In this document: one piece after another, positions 11,562 through 24,780 of the stretch
Numbering within the stretch: the first letter of the stretch is position 1
How the letters are laid out: every line of letters begins with the position of its first letter
DNA from: Ascidia mentula
Taxonomy: Eukaryota; Chordata; Ascidiacea; Phlebobranchia; Ascidiidae
Length of the DNA stretch: 64,000 bases
Assembly (NCBI GenBank): GCA_947561715.1
Contig: OX387205.1
Coordinates: 1,617,001-1,681,000, forward strand
Direction of reading: 5' to 3'
Notes under the pieces: generated by a model
What the model was told of the DNA's origin: nothing
The model's database searches: none
Seen by the model: the letters and a program-made list of their open reading frames with translations, nothing else
Translations under genes and position numbers: made by a program

Positions 11562-11827
11562 ATGTATTTTAAAAAACGAAAAGCGGGCATTCTTGTAGCT
11601 GTACTTGCAATGATACGGGTATTCATGTTCCTCTATATATCACCACAAAAAGCCCTCATTTTATACTGGGACGCGCCATGGGGTATCCCAGACTACACCC
11701 CTGCTGAAGGAAGCACAATGGGAGATTGCATCAACAGCAATGATCGAACAAAGTTGAACAAGGCGGATATAGTTGTATTTCATTACTCAGTTATGGAAAA
11801 GGTTGACTTACCTTGGAAGCATTATAG
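11562..11827 (+). CDS. Fucosyltransferase alternative first coding exon (copy 2)
   Basis: An intact 88-codon frame from ATG 11562, preceded directly by the acceptor 'ctattctcag' and followed by the donor AG|gtaagt at 11828. It encodes a short cytoplasmic tail, one hydrophobic signal-anchor (about residues 9-26, 'GILVAVLAMIRVFMFLYI') and the first part of the GT10 fold: 'LILYWDAPWGIPDYTP', 'GDCINSND', 'KADIVVFHYSVM'. It ends in phase 2, which fits the shared exon at 16579. Splicing there would give a 367-residue enzyme with almost no stem. It could instead be the relic of a duplicate gene. Confidence 0.8.
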
Positions 11828-14087
11828 GTAAGTCGATGTGTTCCTCTTCTAGTTTTGTCGAAACTGATCAAACAACTTCATTATTATACTGTATCAGAGC
11901 GCTGATGCACTGATCTTGGGCAATGAAAGGGAACGCATTATAGTCATATGATCGTATATATATGCCAGACCATAAGAGCAGCTTGACCGAAAAAAAGCTT
12001 ACACTGTTTATAGTTGGCTGTTGCGAAAGCATGCGTTATTTGTTAAGAGAAATATATGCCGACAACATACAGATATTGTTAACACAAACCATAACAGGGA
12101 CTTCAGCAGAAACTTTAAGAATGAGGCACAATTACTTCGAAATGAAAACCTTCAGCTGTTTTTTTTATATACTAATTTATTGGTGACAAAGTCAGCTAAA
12201 CGATCAGTTAAAAGAGTTAAAAGAGATTTCACAATCTTTTTGGAACCCTTTACATATTGCTGCATCCTGTGGGATATGATAAATGTTTATCTAAGCATGG
12301 AAACAGTAGATTGACAAGATCCAGATTATCAGGGGTACCCTTCTTGTTGTTAATACGTGGGTATGTCAGACCCTAACAGCAAAAATCTTCTATAAATAAC
12401 ATATTTGCGAACTTTTGCGATTTGTCAACATGTTTCAGCCATGGCAGCTTTTCCTGAAACATTTAAACACTGCTTTGCTTGCTGACTGTCGGTGGCGTTC
12501 CTAGCAGAGCAAAATGTACTCACGAGATGGAGCTATGGAGTCAGAACTGCAAAAGAAAACAGTTTGACATCTTCCGCCCCTTTGGAAGGCAGTCTAGCTT
12601 GCTGGTACAGCCTGTATGATTGTTTTGGCTACAAGCGGTTGCACTGTTAATTTGAATGTGGTAATACAGTCGGGTTGTCAAGGGTAGCATGCATGTATGC
12701 ATGAGATTTGAATGCAAAGGGCACGCGTTGATGTTTATTTTGGTTTGAGTGGAAATGAAAAATGTTTTGTTTGTAGCTCCCATTGCAGTGGCGCTATTTA
12801 AGTTGACAGGTTGACACCTGTTTTGCGTATTAGGTCTCACCAGCGAAGCGTTTACTGCAAAGTACCACAAGTTGAAAGGTCCTTGTCTGGCTACTTAACC
12901 GGCAAAGCAAGTGTTATATTTCACATTATGTTGTTAGAAAAGTTAGTTTACATATTTCCCATCAATTGAAAAGGTTGTCAAAAGCCCATAATAAACATGG
13001 CGTAAGTTCATATTCAGCAGGGCAAGACCAGCAGTTAAAGTGTTTTTAATTATTAATTCGGGTTTTCTGTCTGTTGCATATGGGAGGTCTGTGTCGACAA
13101 GGCGCTTGTTTCAGATAGGCTTTGTAAATATTTCACCTAGTAACTCTGTATACAATATACCGCTTTAAGAAGATAGCATTGCTAGAAGGGTAACATACCT
13201 ATGCCCAGAAAATATAGGGTTGGTTTACATACAAGCAGAACCTTGCCGAGTGTTGTTTTCAAATTAAGTTTGGTGCAAGCAGCAGTTCAATCCAGCGTTG
13301 AAATATTTCCGCTTAAAAAAAGGCAAATATGTCCGCTTCCTTGACTTCATCTTTAGGGTTGTTGGTCCTGCAGGTGTGCTATTATCTCTGCTTGTGTGTT
13401 TGCTTAATGATGGTCAGTCCAAACACATTCGTTTTGAAGTAGTATAGTCCTTACCAACAATTCGTGTTGAACGAGTGGAGAGTATGCGTACGGCCATCAG
13501 CATGTCCTGTTTTTATCGTATGATGGATGCGCGCTTTGGAATAGTTGTGGTTAGCTGTCTGAATCCTACCATATGTGAATGATCTTTGCAGTCTAAACTG
13601 TTTCGACCAAAGCCAACAACACTGTATTAACATGCAACGCATTGTATTCAGGTTCATGTAACGGCGACGCAGTCATTGTACAGATTCGTGTGTCGTTGCT
13701 AGATGCTTACTTTTAAAATATTTACAGCACTTGCTGGTGCACTGTTTTGATAAGAGGCTGACTGTTAAACAAATATGAAAAATAACGTTTTAAGAGAGCA
13801 GTTCGCTTACATTTAAACGATCGGTATTTAATTCTTTTCCATCGTTATGTGTTCTAAAGTGAATTTGCCAAAAAAAGACACTTTTTGTAAGTGTCGCAGG
13901 GAAACGCGCTTTTCTTGGAGGAAATAGTCAACAGGTTTTAACGTGGCAAAATTTTCGGCTTACCATTGCCTCTAGACAAAGAATACTCTTGGGAATAAGT
14001 AGCGAACGAATGCCAGTTCGTCGAGCCTTATTTTAAAATCCAACCGATGATTCTTAACGTAAAGGTCTTTTCTTGTATTGCCAGATC

Positions 14088-17000
14088 ATGTACTTGAAAA
14101 TAAGGAACGCGCTCTTTTTTGTAGTCATTCTGTCCGTCCTACTAATATGTGCTTTCATATTCATGACGTCACAAGGTCATCTCATTGTGAGATCACAACA
14201 ACCCGCGCGGATTCGTGAACCAGGTGCTGTAAACAGCAGTCAAATTCAACAACCAGCAGCCTCAAGACGGAATCAAACGCATCCATTAATTTTGTACTGG
14301 GGTTCGCCATGGGGTGTACCAGGCTATACCCCTGTTGAAGGCAGCACAATGGGAGATTGTATTAACAGTAATGATGGAAATAAGTTGGACAAAGCGGATA
14401 TAGTTGTATTTCATTACACAGTTATGAAAAATGGAATGGTTCCTTGGAAGCATTACCGGTAAGTTGTAATTTTCTACAACCCGGCTTATATTAGAATATC
14501 TGAAATATTGATTATTGACCCACCAAACGTACAGCATGGACAAACGACTGTAGAACAAAGTTGCAAGTTTGGCCTAGTTTTGCTAACTATGCTGAAATGG
14601 AGCATGTTGTATTTGTTGATCACTTAAAACAATCTTGGACCAAAACGCGGTAATTCTATGTCAGAATTGTTTCCGATTGCACTTGTAGTAGGCTACCTCA
14701 AACCAAATGTACAAACAAAGCAATGTAATTTTAGGCTGCCTGATTTCCGAAGCATAATCAGAGAAAAATAAAGTTGATATGTATTTTTGTGAGTAATTTT
14801 GGAAGTTTGATCACGTTGTTGGAGTAAAATTTACTAGTTATCGGGGATTCTTTGTTAGAATAAATTTCGCGTCGGCTTCTGTAGGGTCGTGCTCGCTTCG
14901 TGCAAACGACTTGCCGTTTTTCCCAAGCTTGCACTGATGTACATTTACCACTAGTTTGAGTTTTTCTTGTCTAAAGATAACTAAATATCGGAATATCCTG
15001 CGTGTGCAGCGCTGAAAGTGTAAGCCGGAATGCCGTCCCGGTAAGAATTTAACGGCTGGTGTGCCCAAATAGTTATTAGAAACTTACATTTTGTAATTTT
15101 TTTTTTTTATAGATATTTTCACTGCAGCGTGTCGTCCCTTTATGACGCATTTGAATTTCGCGTTGTGACGTCATTTTGAAAGATATCTAATAAATGAGTT
15201 GGTCTTTTGATAGCGTGCAGCAGAGCATGCAAACATTAAATTTTTCATCGCCTACCAACGTTTGCATGGCTGCTCGAGCGTTGTATTTGCAACCCAGTCA
15301 GTGCCAACTTCAAGCGTGATTAGGGTTCAATTACTGTCTGGGGCGCAGCAGCCGTTACTACCTGACTGCTTCACGTTCTTCTTTGTGCAATGCAAGCTGT
15401 TTGGGACAAAAACATATTTTAACAATATTTTTGAAAGTTAGTTCCTTTCCGTTATAAGAGATACAAATATGTGGCATTTTTTAAGAGATACAAATATGTG
15501 GCAGTTGTTTCAAAGAAATGCTATGTTCTGAAATGCTTAATTGTGAAAGATTTGTTTGGAATTTTCCAAAACTTCAACACTATAACTGCATACTTTCCTT
15601 TACACTTATTTTAATTCATGGGTGAAGTCATCCATGTTTGCACAAAACAAATAAAAACTACACCTAGCTATTTTCACGCTGGTAAGTTGTGTTTGTTGAA
15701 AATAACCGCAAATTACCTGAAATGAAACGAATTTTAATTAACTCAACATATAGACTTTATCGAATTCTCAGCCGGAACTGGTATATATTTTGTTTCAAAA
15801 CACAGTTTTAAAGATAAATGCAGTTTGGTCATAGGCAACGTACATGCGTACGTGATGCTTGTGAATTCTGTGTCTCTGTTCTATTCGGTTTATACCCTGT
15901 CGTACTCCAGCAACAGCTCCGTGTGGAGTTGCTATATTTGCTTTTAGTTAAGATTTAACCTGCAAAGCGATTACTCTTTGATGCTGAAGCCACATATAGA
16001 TGTTGAATGTTAATTTTGGGCTTCATTTCTATCATAATAATTTGCTATAAAAACACGACTATTCCTTTCATGCTTCGTTGGGTGACACTTCTAACCAACT
16101 AATTTTATTTTAAACTGGCCGCCGGTGTCACCAAAACCTGTCGATCTTTTAGCCGTTTTTGATATAAGTATAGTCCAGGTCCGTTTTGGCTAAAGGGCCG
16201 AATATGGTTCGGAAATAATTTCGCTGGCAACTTTACAGAGAATTTATGTACTTATTTTTAGCGCATGGCAATAGCACATTAAATAACCACATGGAATGGT
16301 GCAGATAATGTTGTACAACGTTTTCGCGTTGTGTTTGAAGCAATAATGTCGATCATTTGTGCTATCTCCCCAAGTACTGAACACAATTAGCTGTATACTG
16401 AACACTTCGTTTATGGTACATTAAATTCTAAAAACTTGGCAAAGTGTTTACGTCATTCCGGAAATTGTTGTGCGGGCCACTTAAAACCTCTTTACCCGCT
16501 ACATGGGGCCCGCGGGCCACGGTTGGACACCCTTGGTTTGGTCGTTTTACCGTCTACAGTAAAGTGTCTTTTGCGCAGAGATCCACATCAAGTTTACGTT
16601 TGGTGGTCGGCTGAAAACCCCGCAGTGACCGGAACGGAATTTAGCGCTTACGACGGGTTCTTTAACTGGACGTGGACGTACCGACTTGATGCGGACGTAC
16701 ATCGCGGGTATGGCAACAGGGATCACGCACTGAAAGCTGTACAAAGAGGCCCCAAGGTTGTCGACGATTTAGTGGCCGGAAAGAAGAAACTGGCGGTAAA
16801 TTTTACACTAATAAAATAACAGAGCTATAGAGATCAGTAAATTACACCAACTACTTGACTGATGTGTTCTGTGCCTTTGAAATATTGGTAACTATAACAT
16901 GGTCATGATAACTATAGGTATCTCTGTAATAATCTATCTAGCTTACGGTATTGAATCCAAAATCGAAATTATAAACACATAACAAACAGATGTGCAGATA

Positions 17001-18003
17001 AATTATTAAATTATAATTTTTATATCGTTTTGTAAACACACATATCCACACAAATAAAAACGGCACAAACATGCAACATAGCATTCTATTAATAAGAAGT
17101 CACATAGCACATTTAAGTAAATATTTGACTCGCATGCGGTGTTAACCTTTCCTCGGCACAAGTTCGCCACGCGGATACAACACGGAAAACCACCCAGCAT
17201 GTTACCCAAGTTGCTCTTTGTGTTGGCGGCGTTTTGCTTTCCGTCGTGCGACCGTTTCTAACGCAACCAACGTAGGCGCACGTGGGTGTTCAACCGATGG
17301 TAAACACAACGTTTCAAAACCAATTGCTTCACATTGGTAAGTTTGTTTATCCAAATCTCACCGCCAACAATTTATGCTTCAGTTGTGGTTTGCGAGCAAC
17401 TGCGGCGTCACAAGAGGCGCTGTGGAGCGACTCAAGTACTCCCAACAGTTGATCGACGCGGGGCTTCCCCTAGAACGGATCGGGGGGTGTTTTGGGAACC
17501 AGAATCTAATGCCAAGAAGCGACCCGGCTGCTATAGCGAAGACTCTGAGAGAAACTAAATTCTACATGGCATTCGAAAACTCGATCAATTGCACAGATTA
17601 CGTCACAGAGAAGTTTTGGGACACTGCTCTTCAAAACGGGGCTGTCCCGGTAGTGTGGGGGACCTCGAAGCGGGATGTCCTGCGCGTGGCCCCTCTCGAC
17701 TCCTTCATTCACACCGAAGACTTTGAAACACCCAGAAAACTTGCCGACTATTTGAAGTTTCTCGACGGCAACGACACGGAATACAGAAAGTATCTCCAGT
17801 GGAGGGCGGACGAGAGCGTAACGGACGACCAGATGATTTCTATGATCGAGAAGAAATACCCCGGTATCGAACCACAGAGAAAACCCAAGTCATTGTGCGA
17901 AATATATTTAGAAAACCGAAAGACCAAGGTCATTACGTCACTCAATGACGAGTTTGTAAAACCTAACTCGAACGAGTGCATACAAAGGAAAAGGGGCAAG
18001 TGA
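14088..18003 (+). CDS. Alpha-1,3-fucosyltransferase, GT10 family (isoform with copy 3 first exon)
   Basis: Golgi type II membrane enzyme that moves fucose from GDP-fucose to GlcNAc-containing glycans. Exons: 14088-14458, 16579-16795, 17383-18003; 402 residues, phases 2 and 0. An anchor at about residues 8-27 precedes a stem. The N-terminal GT10 half has 'LILYWGSPWGVPGYTP' and 'FNWTWTYRLDADV'. The C-terminal half carries the donor-binding signature 'FENSINCTDYVTEKFW' followed by 'NGAVPVVWG' (about residues 260-290), the most conserved GT10 block. The start follows an acceptor ('tattgccag', AG at 14083-14084). The two shared exons can also join to the copy 2 exon. The exact acceptor preference (FUT3/5/6-, FUT4- or FUT9-like) cannot be read. 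The introns hold no other gene. Confidence 0.93.
15455..15503. repeat. Tandem duplication of a 22-bp unit (period 27)
   Basis: TAAGAGATACAAATATGTGG is present at 15455 and again at 15482, both followed by CA. It lies in the intron between the fucosyltransferase first exon and the shared exon. Confidence 0.8.
16465..16545. repeat. Fragment of a hAT-type terminal region
   Basis: The segment GGGCCCGCGGGCCACGGTTG followed by GACACCCTTGG is the characteristic inverted form of hAT ends that read CA(A)GGGTGTCCAACCGTGGCCC. Only one end was found; no partner terminus or target duplication is visible. It lies just upstream of the shared fucosyltransferase exon at 16579. Confidence 0.5.
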
Positions 18004-18261
18004 TAAAGTGGCAGAACTGCTTGTACACTACTTTGTGCTTTCCAGGGCACCCTAAAGTATATCTGGAGTTACTTTTACCTGTTTGGTCAGTTTTAGCACC
18101 GTAGTGTAAACTGTAGGCAAAACAAAATCATGTTTAGTTAAGAGTAAAGAGGAATTGATGTTTTTTTATGACGTAAAAATAATGCAAAGTAGGAAATGGT
18201 GATTTTTGTGATTGTAATCTGGCAGTTGCAATGTTTTATTATCGCTTTGTTATTCTGGTTC

Positions 18262-18302
18262 TTATTAAAGTGAACAATAATACAAAAATAAATAAAAAAT
18301 AA
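18262..18302 (+). terminator. Poly(A) signal cluster of fucosyltransferase gene
   Basis: ATTAAA and overlapping AATAAA hexamers occur about 260-300 bp after the stop codon. Confidence 0.5.
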
Positions 18303-18303
18303 A

Positions 18304-19238
18304 CAACAATTTTTGCAAAATGTGGTTGCGACTGCTAAAATACAATCTGTATGATTTACGCATTTATTTTCCTTCAGTCAGTCTTCAAACTTGAACTTTT
18401 GTAGTCTTATATACTGTGCGTGTTGTTTTTTTGTCATGTAGACTTTGTATACGTTTACCTTATATTATCATATCACACATCCTTAAGCTTTACTTTGACC
18501 TTTACACAAAAAAGTGGATTACAAAATCCCTTTTTATATGTTTTTTTGTCAGTTGAAAATTCTTTTCGAATAAACGATACCGATGATGTCTGCAATGTTT
18601 AGGCGAAATATGTATAACTAGGTAAAACGTGGAACAAACGGGATTATTTACAAAATATGTTGCAAAGTCTTTCATTACTGATACAATACATCAATGTTAT
18701 GCAAAATAAACAACAAAAATCAATGTTAGCAAATATATAAGCAATAAAGCCAATAATGTTTGGTACTCAATGGTGGACACCGGCTGTATAGTGGAAAGTC
18801 TTGCTTGGCTATTCAGCTTGATGGTACCAGAAGGTCAAAACAGTGGCCACTTGCTTGTGCATAATACACGCTGCGATGCATACGCAAAACAGGTGTCAAC
18901 ATAAAAATATTATTCGTAATGTTTTGCTCCACCTTCAACACAAGCAACCCAACAGAAATTTTAAGCGATCCACGTTGTGAAACGCTGGTTTATTGGAAGA
19001 TTAAATACCACGGCCAACACAAACAAATCATATTTCGTGTAACAGAGTCAGCACTAGGCGTGAACGCTTGCTCTCAACTTGGACCGGAGAGCAGCAATGT
19101 CGTTCTCGGAAACAAACGATGCATTTCTTTGAGTAAAAGGTCTTGTCTCCTGTATATGGGAGTAAGTCTATTTCTCATAAAAGCAACAGATATCTGTTAA
19201 GCGTCCACGAATTATCACTGAAATGATTATAGTATGGC
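18304..19238. other. Intergenic region between convergent fucosyltransferase and CATSPERB genes
   Basis: The sequence is AT-rich. A 93-codon plus-strand frame at 18919-19200 is not recognised and lies at the 3' end of the minus-strand CATSPERB gene. Nothing else is supported. Confidence 0.4.
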
Positions 19239-22200
19239 TTACCTGACACCATGACATACTATTACAAAAAAAAATACTGTATCAGTGCTTAGGTGCCAAT
19301 CTATGAAATGTACATTTCTGTACCACACGTCACCCCAGTTTTTGTTGTTTGTGCCAAAACTCGTTTTAATAATCCGTACCAGTGCAGCACCCTCTTCGCT
19401 GGTGGTGTTTTCCGGCAGGGGTTGGGAAAATAAAAACTTCATGTAAATTATAATCATCGACGTTCCCATGGCAACAGACACGACCAGTCTAATGATTGTA
19501 CCGGTGGGAAACGGAAGTGGGGGGTTTGTGACGTACACCTGTGAGCATTGTGACGTATAAAACTCGTCTTAAAACATAACAATTAAAGAACAGTTACCTG
19601 GAACTCGTCCTGCAGGTCACAGAATGAATATCCCGACGCAACCCTCACTCGAATGTGAAAAAGACCCGAGCCCTGCACACAAAAGCGGTTCGTTATTCGG
19701 GGTATTCCCCCTACGACCCCTCGAAACCAACCAGGAATTTGATTGACAGGTTGCTCGCGTTGTACACTTTCCTGCTTCGACCGGCAGTCATGAAGTTCAG
19801 AAGCCGTTCGCTTGCACTGGTGCCTGCGCGCGATTGGCAAATCAGAAACTCTGGGTGATCGAGACCTTGGTCAAAACGCACTGTGACGTCACAACACGGC
19901 TTTGTTACGAAAAAAAAAACTTACAGAAGGCGTCCGATTCGTCCTTGGCCGAGAACACAGAATCATCCCTACCGTTTACTTCCTCAAGATAAACCAGGTA
20001 CTGCGTCATATTGGGCGATGCGACGTCATTATTAGTGACGTCATCAACGTTCAGCAGCTGTCCAGCGTTGATGGACAATTTTATAGAGTAGTAATTGGCA
20101 TACATGATCTTGTAAACCTGTGGCAATGTTGAATTGTTTCTATGTGAGGATTTTCAATTTGTTGTTTCAAACCCTTTGCCGGCAGTCGCTGTGTCGTTCC
20201 AAGGATGAAAATTTAAGAGCGGAGCTGCATCCGCAAGCCAACCTCGACGACTTTCCAGAACACGTCTTCAGGCTTTTTAACACAAAAATTGAAGCTTTAT
20301 GACACCTACACACGCGGTTTGTTTTGTTTAAATACGAATTCTATAGATGCCGCAAATAGGAGCAAGCGCATTATAAAGGTTTACTCCTATAAGTGCAGTT
20401 TCGCAATTGGCTGGGGCGCACAAGTACGTTATATCCCAAGGAAAAGAAATGCGACTTTATTTATATTTGGAATATCAGATTGCAAAAACGCCTCTCAGAT
20501 GTTGTAGCGATGATAACAACATTTCGGTAAAAAATGCGAGAGAAAATGAGCGTGAATTCGTCAAGAAATTGAAAACAATTCGACCCAAACATTATTGCGT
20601 CATCTCCTGATAAATGTTGGAAAATCCCTGTCTTGTTGTAAAATGTTTGCACTTCTGAACGACCTATGCGACCCTACCGCACTTGTATTGTCGGCGTAGT
20701 CGACAAATATACGACATTTACTTACCTAAGGCGTGTTGCACTCTTATAGGATAATATACCGGTATCGTTGATCAGATCGGGGTGCACATTGTACACGTTA
20801 CTAGATTGCGGAATGGACACAGCCATTGCAGAAGGAGGGCGGTAGTTGGTCTGTTTGAACAAGGGAATGCTGACAAAGGGCGAAATATTATCTGAGGAAA
20901 TAATCTTGGGAAGGTTTTGTATTCAATCAATGGACATTCGTGTATTTTGCACTTTTTTTTTGCAACGGGTAAACTAAATAGCCACGTGTTGCCGCTAGTC
21001 GCTTACGAGAAGTTATTTTCAAATAAAATCAGTGTCACCATCAAAATGGACAAAAAATTAAGCAGATTGCTTTTTGATGCCGAAATATTGAATTTGCGGC
21101 AAAACGCAGTCCGATTTCAAGGATATTATTAATTCTACAGAAAACGTCAGCAGCGTGTCGTACAACCAACAATCTATTTTTGTGAACAAATAAGCATGCT
21201 GGGAAACGGAAAAAAATTATAAGCAAGTTGATTATTTCTTAATTTTAAGCAGCTCGCAACGGACCAATAAAACCATTCTGCTACTTTTGTTGACGGATAT
21301 TGTACTACAAACATGTGGGTTTGTTTGAAAAAGTGCTTACGGCAAGTTCCTGGAGCAATGTGGAGGAATTTTCCGACTCAGAAACGTATTCATCAATCTC
21401 CAGTGCTTTCTGGAATCCGAGAAACGATGAATAATTGAAACGGAGCTGCTTTTGGGCGGGGCATGTAGCAAGCGCTATGACGTTGTGCGATGTGATTGGA
21501 CAGCCCCGTTCGTTAAACCGAAGATTGACAGCCACAGATGTAATGCTCTGCATCAAACGTTTTGACAGAAAAAAATGTAATGGCGAAATAAAGTGTTACC
21601 TGGATAAGAAACAAACTAGACAACTTGACGGTAATTTTATGTTCGAAGGGCGAAACCACCTTTCGGAAAACCTCACTTCGGAAAATCCGAGGGTTTCCGA
21701 AGTTTACCGAAACCCACGGCTCGTTCGGTTCGGGAAAATCTAAATTATTCACGTTAGTTTCATTTGACCAGAAAATGTAAAGACCCAATTCCCTTACCAG
21801 GATGTCGCCTAACCATAACAACGTATTCCACGCTCTGTCCAAGGTCACATGACTGCGCTGTGCGCATGCGCACCTTACTGCTCAAGGTGAACCTGGAGAC
21901 CAACGGTAAAATCCAAAAGTTTGTTCAAAATTTTTCAGCATATGCATTTCACTAACAATTATGCACTTGTCCGAACCGTAATAACGCAGTCAGAACTTGT
22001 TAATCCGGACTACTTAATGCTGGGTACTCGAATTGAAGAATTTGAAACATAGCAAGACTAATGCATTGGAAGAAATACAATACTTTAGCTGAGCATTTGA
22101 AACATAAAGGCAATGGTAAGGTCTGCTGATAGTATGACGTACCGACAATTGTCCGCGTTCTCATCGGGTTCATACACTGCGGATTTGGTTATGACGTCAG

Positions 22201-24696
22201 TGCTGGCGACGTCAACAAGGAAGAGTTTTCCCACATGATCGAATGCAATAGTTTTGGTGTAAATGGGCGCCTTTACGTAACAATGGGTCTATTATTACGA
22301 TTGTCCATAACCAGAAGTTGTGTGTTTACCGGTGCTTGAAGAAGTACTTTCATGTCACGCACCCCGGCTTGGCCAAACCATATCCAGCCTTTTGACGTCA
22401 TAATAGCATAAGCTTTGGCAGGTTCGAAACCCACCAATTGAGCAACATATTCACCGGCATTTAAGGTTGCGATTCTGTGAAACGGTACATATGAGCTGGA
22501 CTTATATTTGGAAGTAATTTAAGTTAAATCTTGCGTGAAACAATTTTCAAATATTTTGCCCGAATGTGTAGCTGAATGTTACTGGGTTATGCTTGCATTT
22601 TAGCAACTAAAAACTTAAAGTTAAATTTCGAATGATCAAGAAAGGAAACATCAGCATAAAAAAAACCTGGTGAAATGATTTCCGCCGTCGGTTGAAAGCC
22701 ACACTGATTTTCCGACACTTAAATACGCGAAATGATTGGAGAGCATGAGGAAATTTGCCCCTGTCAGACTTCCTGGGGCCACCAGCGAAAATGGCGGGAA
22801 CTTCTTTGACGTCATACTGCTGTCGTAAACTTCGGAAACACAATTCTAGAACAATGTGATTATTGTCACTACATTGTTCCAAGCGAAAAAGGCGTTTAAC
22901 CCTTACATCTGGGGAGCATGAAATGATGAGTATGCGGGATAGTTGGGGGTCATACGAGGCTGAAACCACATCATTTTCTTGGTCCGTGAACTCGCGCAAT
23001 AAAGTCCAATGACTGTAGGGCGCCCTCGATAGGTACAGCCGCTAAAAGCAACACATCGTAATATTTTTACTAGTTTCACATGCTGTGGGATTTCCTTACC
23101 TGCTGGTTTTCGGGGGTCTCGGTTAACATCAATATGACGTTGTCTGTAATGTCAAAGAAACTTTAGTCAGTGTTACAAATTCATGTGGTTGGATTTATCC
23201 GTTTTGTTAAAAATTCATCAAAGTTTCTCGGTAAAGTTCAGTGTTATTCCCCAAAATTATGATCTCTACTGATTTGTACTACTGCATTCAAATTTCACTG
23301 TGGTTTTCATAAAACGGTCATTCCCAGAACGACTTGCTTTCAGCTCGTCAGCGACATCTACCGTTTGCATAACTTGCGACCAGAATGTCACTTAAAATTA
23401 CAACGCAGTAAAGATAAGAAGACAAACCTTGGGGTAGATAATAATCCATTTCGGCACAAATCGGTGAAAAACTTAATTTAGTTTTGTGCCATAACAATGC
23501 TGACCCTTCCATCTCAATGCTTACGAAACGGACCTGAAACACAACAAGCAAGTATCGTGTGCAATGTAACCGTTTCTGCGGCACAAAGTTTAAAATTCTA
23601 GGCCACCACACAAGACCAGACAGATTAAATTATTTAAACAGCCAAATTTATCTGCCAGAACCACTGGTCCAAAAGCGGGCGGGTCCATTACGTCATAACT
23701 TACGTCATGAGAGTCGGTGACGTCACCCACAAGCAATCCTTTTGAAGTGACAACGACCATAGCTTTTTCAGCAATGACCGCATCGTAGATCACAAAGCCC
23801 TCGCAAGTTTGAAGGTTAGTGAACGAACAATGCCACTTGTGCCAAACAAACGTTCCATTCGAAAAAGAAACAATATCTGTGAACATTGCAGGTTGCAAAA
23901 ATAAGTTTAATCATTTACTTTTGAGATACTTACATATGTCTGAAGGTGTGCCAATTATTAGCACTGAACTACCAGATTGGCATGGGGTGTGTACTGAGAT
24001 GACGTAGGAGACAGTGGGTAGATCAGGGGTGTTGAAAACTGGGGACCCCCACTTTGTGGTAGCGACCAAGTCTGCAAAATCAGCCATTTCGAAGGGAATA
24101 AAACTCTATGGTGATTTCAAGCTAACCGCTATCTTGGTGTATGACAACCATCGTTTTTAACAAGCACCGTGGAAGTGTTTCCATGCAGGCTTCTAGTTGG
24201 ACAAACCACTTTTGTGAGAAGTGAGAATACAGGGGGGACTGGTACGGTGGAATCGTGTAATCCGTGACATTGTGGAAAAACTCTTCAATGGGGAGTTCTA
24301 AACTCCATGCTGTCTAACACCAACTACGAATTTTCGAAAATAATTACTAATGTTTTGCAGTTTACCTTTTCTAGGTTGGGCTGAAAGGAGTACAGCTTTT
24401 GCCAAGTTGAATTTTTTACGGTAGCTTTCAAAGTTGAGTTTCCAGGAGACAAATTGAAGGGATTACTAACGCCGGTTGTCACAAAGCAAGACAGCACCTG
24501 TATAAATGGAATCCTGCATAGATGTAAACCTTCCCTATTTTGCAATTTGCAAATTAAATACCTGTATTTCGTCCCGTAAAAGCACTATATCCATCGATTT
24601 GCCTTGATTGTAGCACTTCAAGTTGTAGGACAAGCTTTTTGCCATGCAACATACAGAAATCACAACTAACATTTTTAATATTTCGTACAGCAGCAT
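19239..24696 (-). CDS. CATSPERB: CatSper channel auxiliary subunit beta
   Basis: Single-pass subunit of the sperm flagellar CatSper Ca2+ channel, with a large extracellular canopy. Twenty minus-strand exons: 24562-24696, 24366-24497, 24127-24313, 23934-24071, 23617-23876, 23428-23533, 23100-23143, 22907-23041, 22667-22845, 22330-22474, 22143-22288, 21798-21892, 21600-21739, 21341-21547, 20726-20904, 20173-20272, 19925-20117, 19732-19823, 19598-19672, 19239-19538. They total 2988 nt (995 residues), with phases matching throughout. A signal peptide opens the protein (ATG 24696). Diagnostic blocks are 'SVWLSTDGGNHF', 'TNYRPPSAMAVSIP', a Cys-rich 'LACGCSSALKFS' segment and 'GSGLFHIRVRVASGYSFCDL', then 'NPPLPFP' before the transmembrane helix. 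Vertebrate CATSPERB is about 1100 residues, so some ectodomain segments are shorter here. The weakest boundaries are the 3' end of exon 5 and the 5' end of exon 11. Confidence 0.93.
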
Positions 24697-24780
24697 CACT
24701 TTCCAATCTATTCCGCAAGTATGTATTTACAATTCACTTCAAAACTCAATGGCGAAGTCCAATGAATTATTGTGTATTTA

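Noticed and set aside
12541..12870. 109-codon minus-strand frame within the fucosyltransferase region
   Set aside because: Non-descript composition, not at an expected exon position, and intron sequence surrounds it.
18919..19200. 93-codon plus-strand frame beside the CATSPERB 3' end
   Set aside because: Considered as an extra CATSPERB or fucosyltransferase exon, but it is on the wrong strand for the former and downstream of the latter's poly(A) signals, with no homology.
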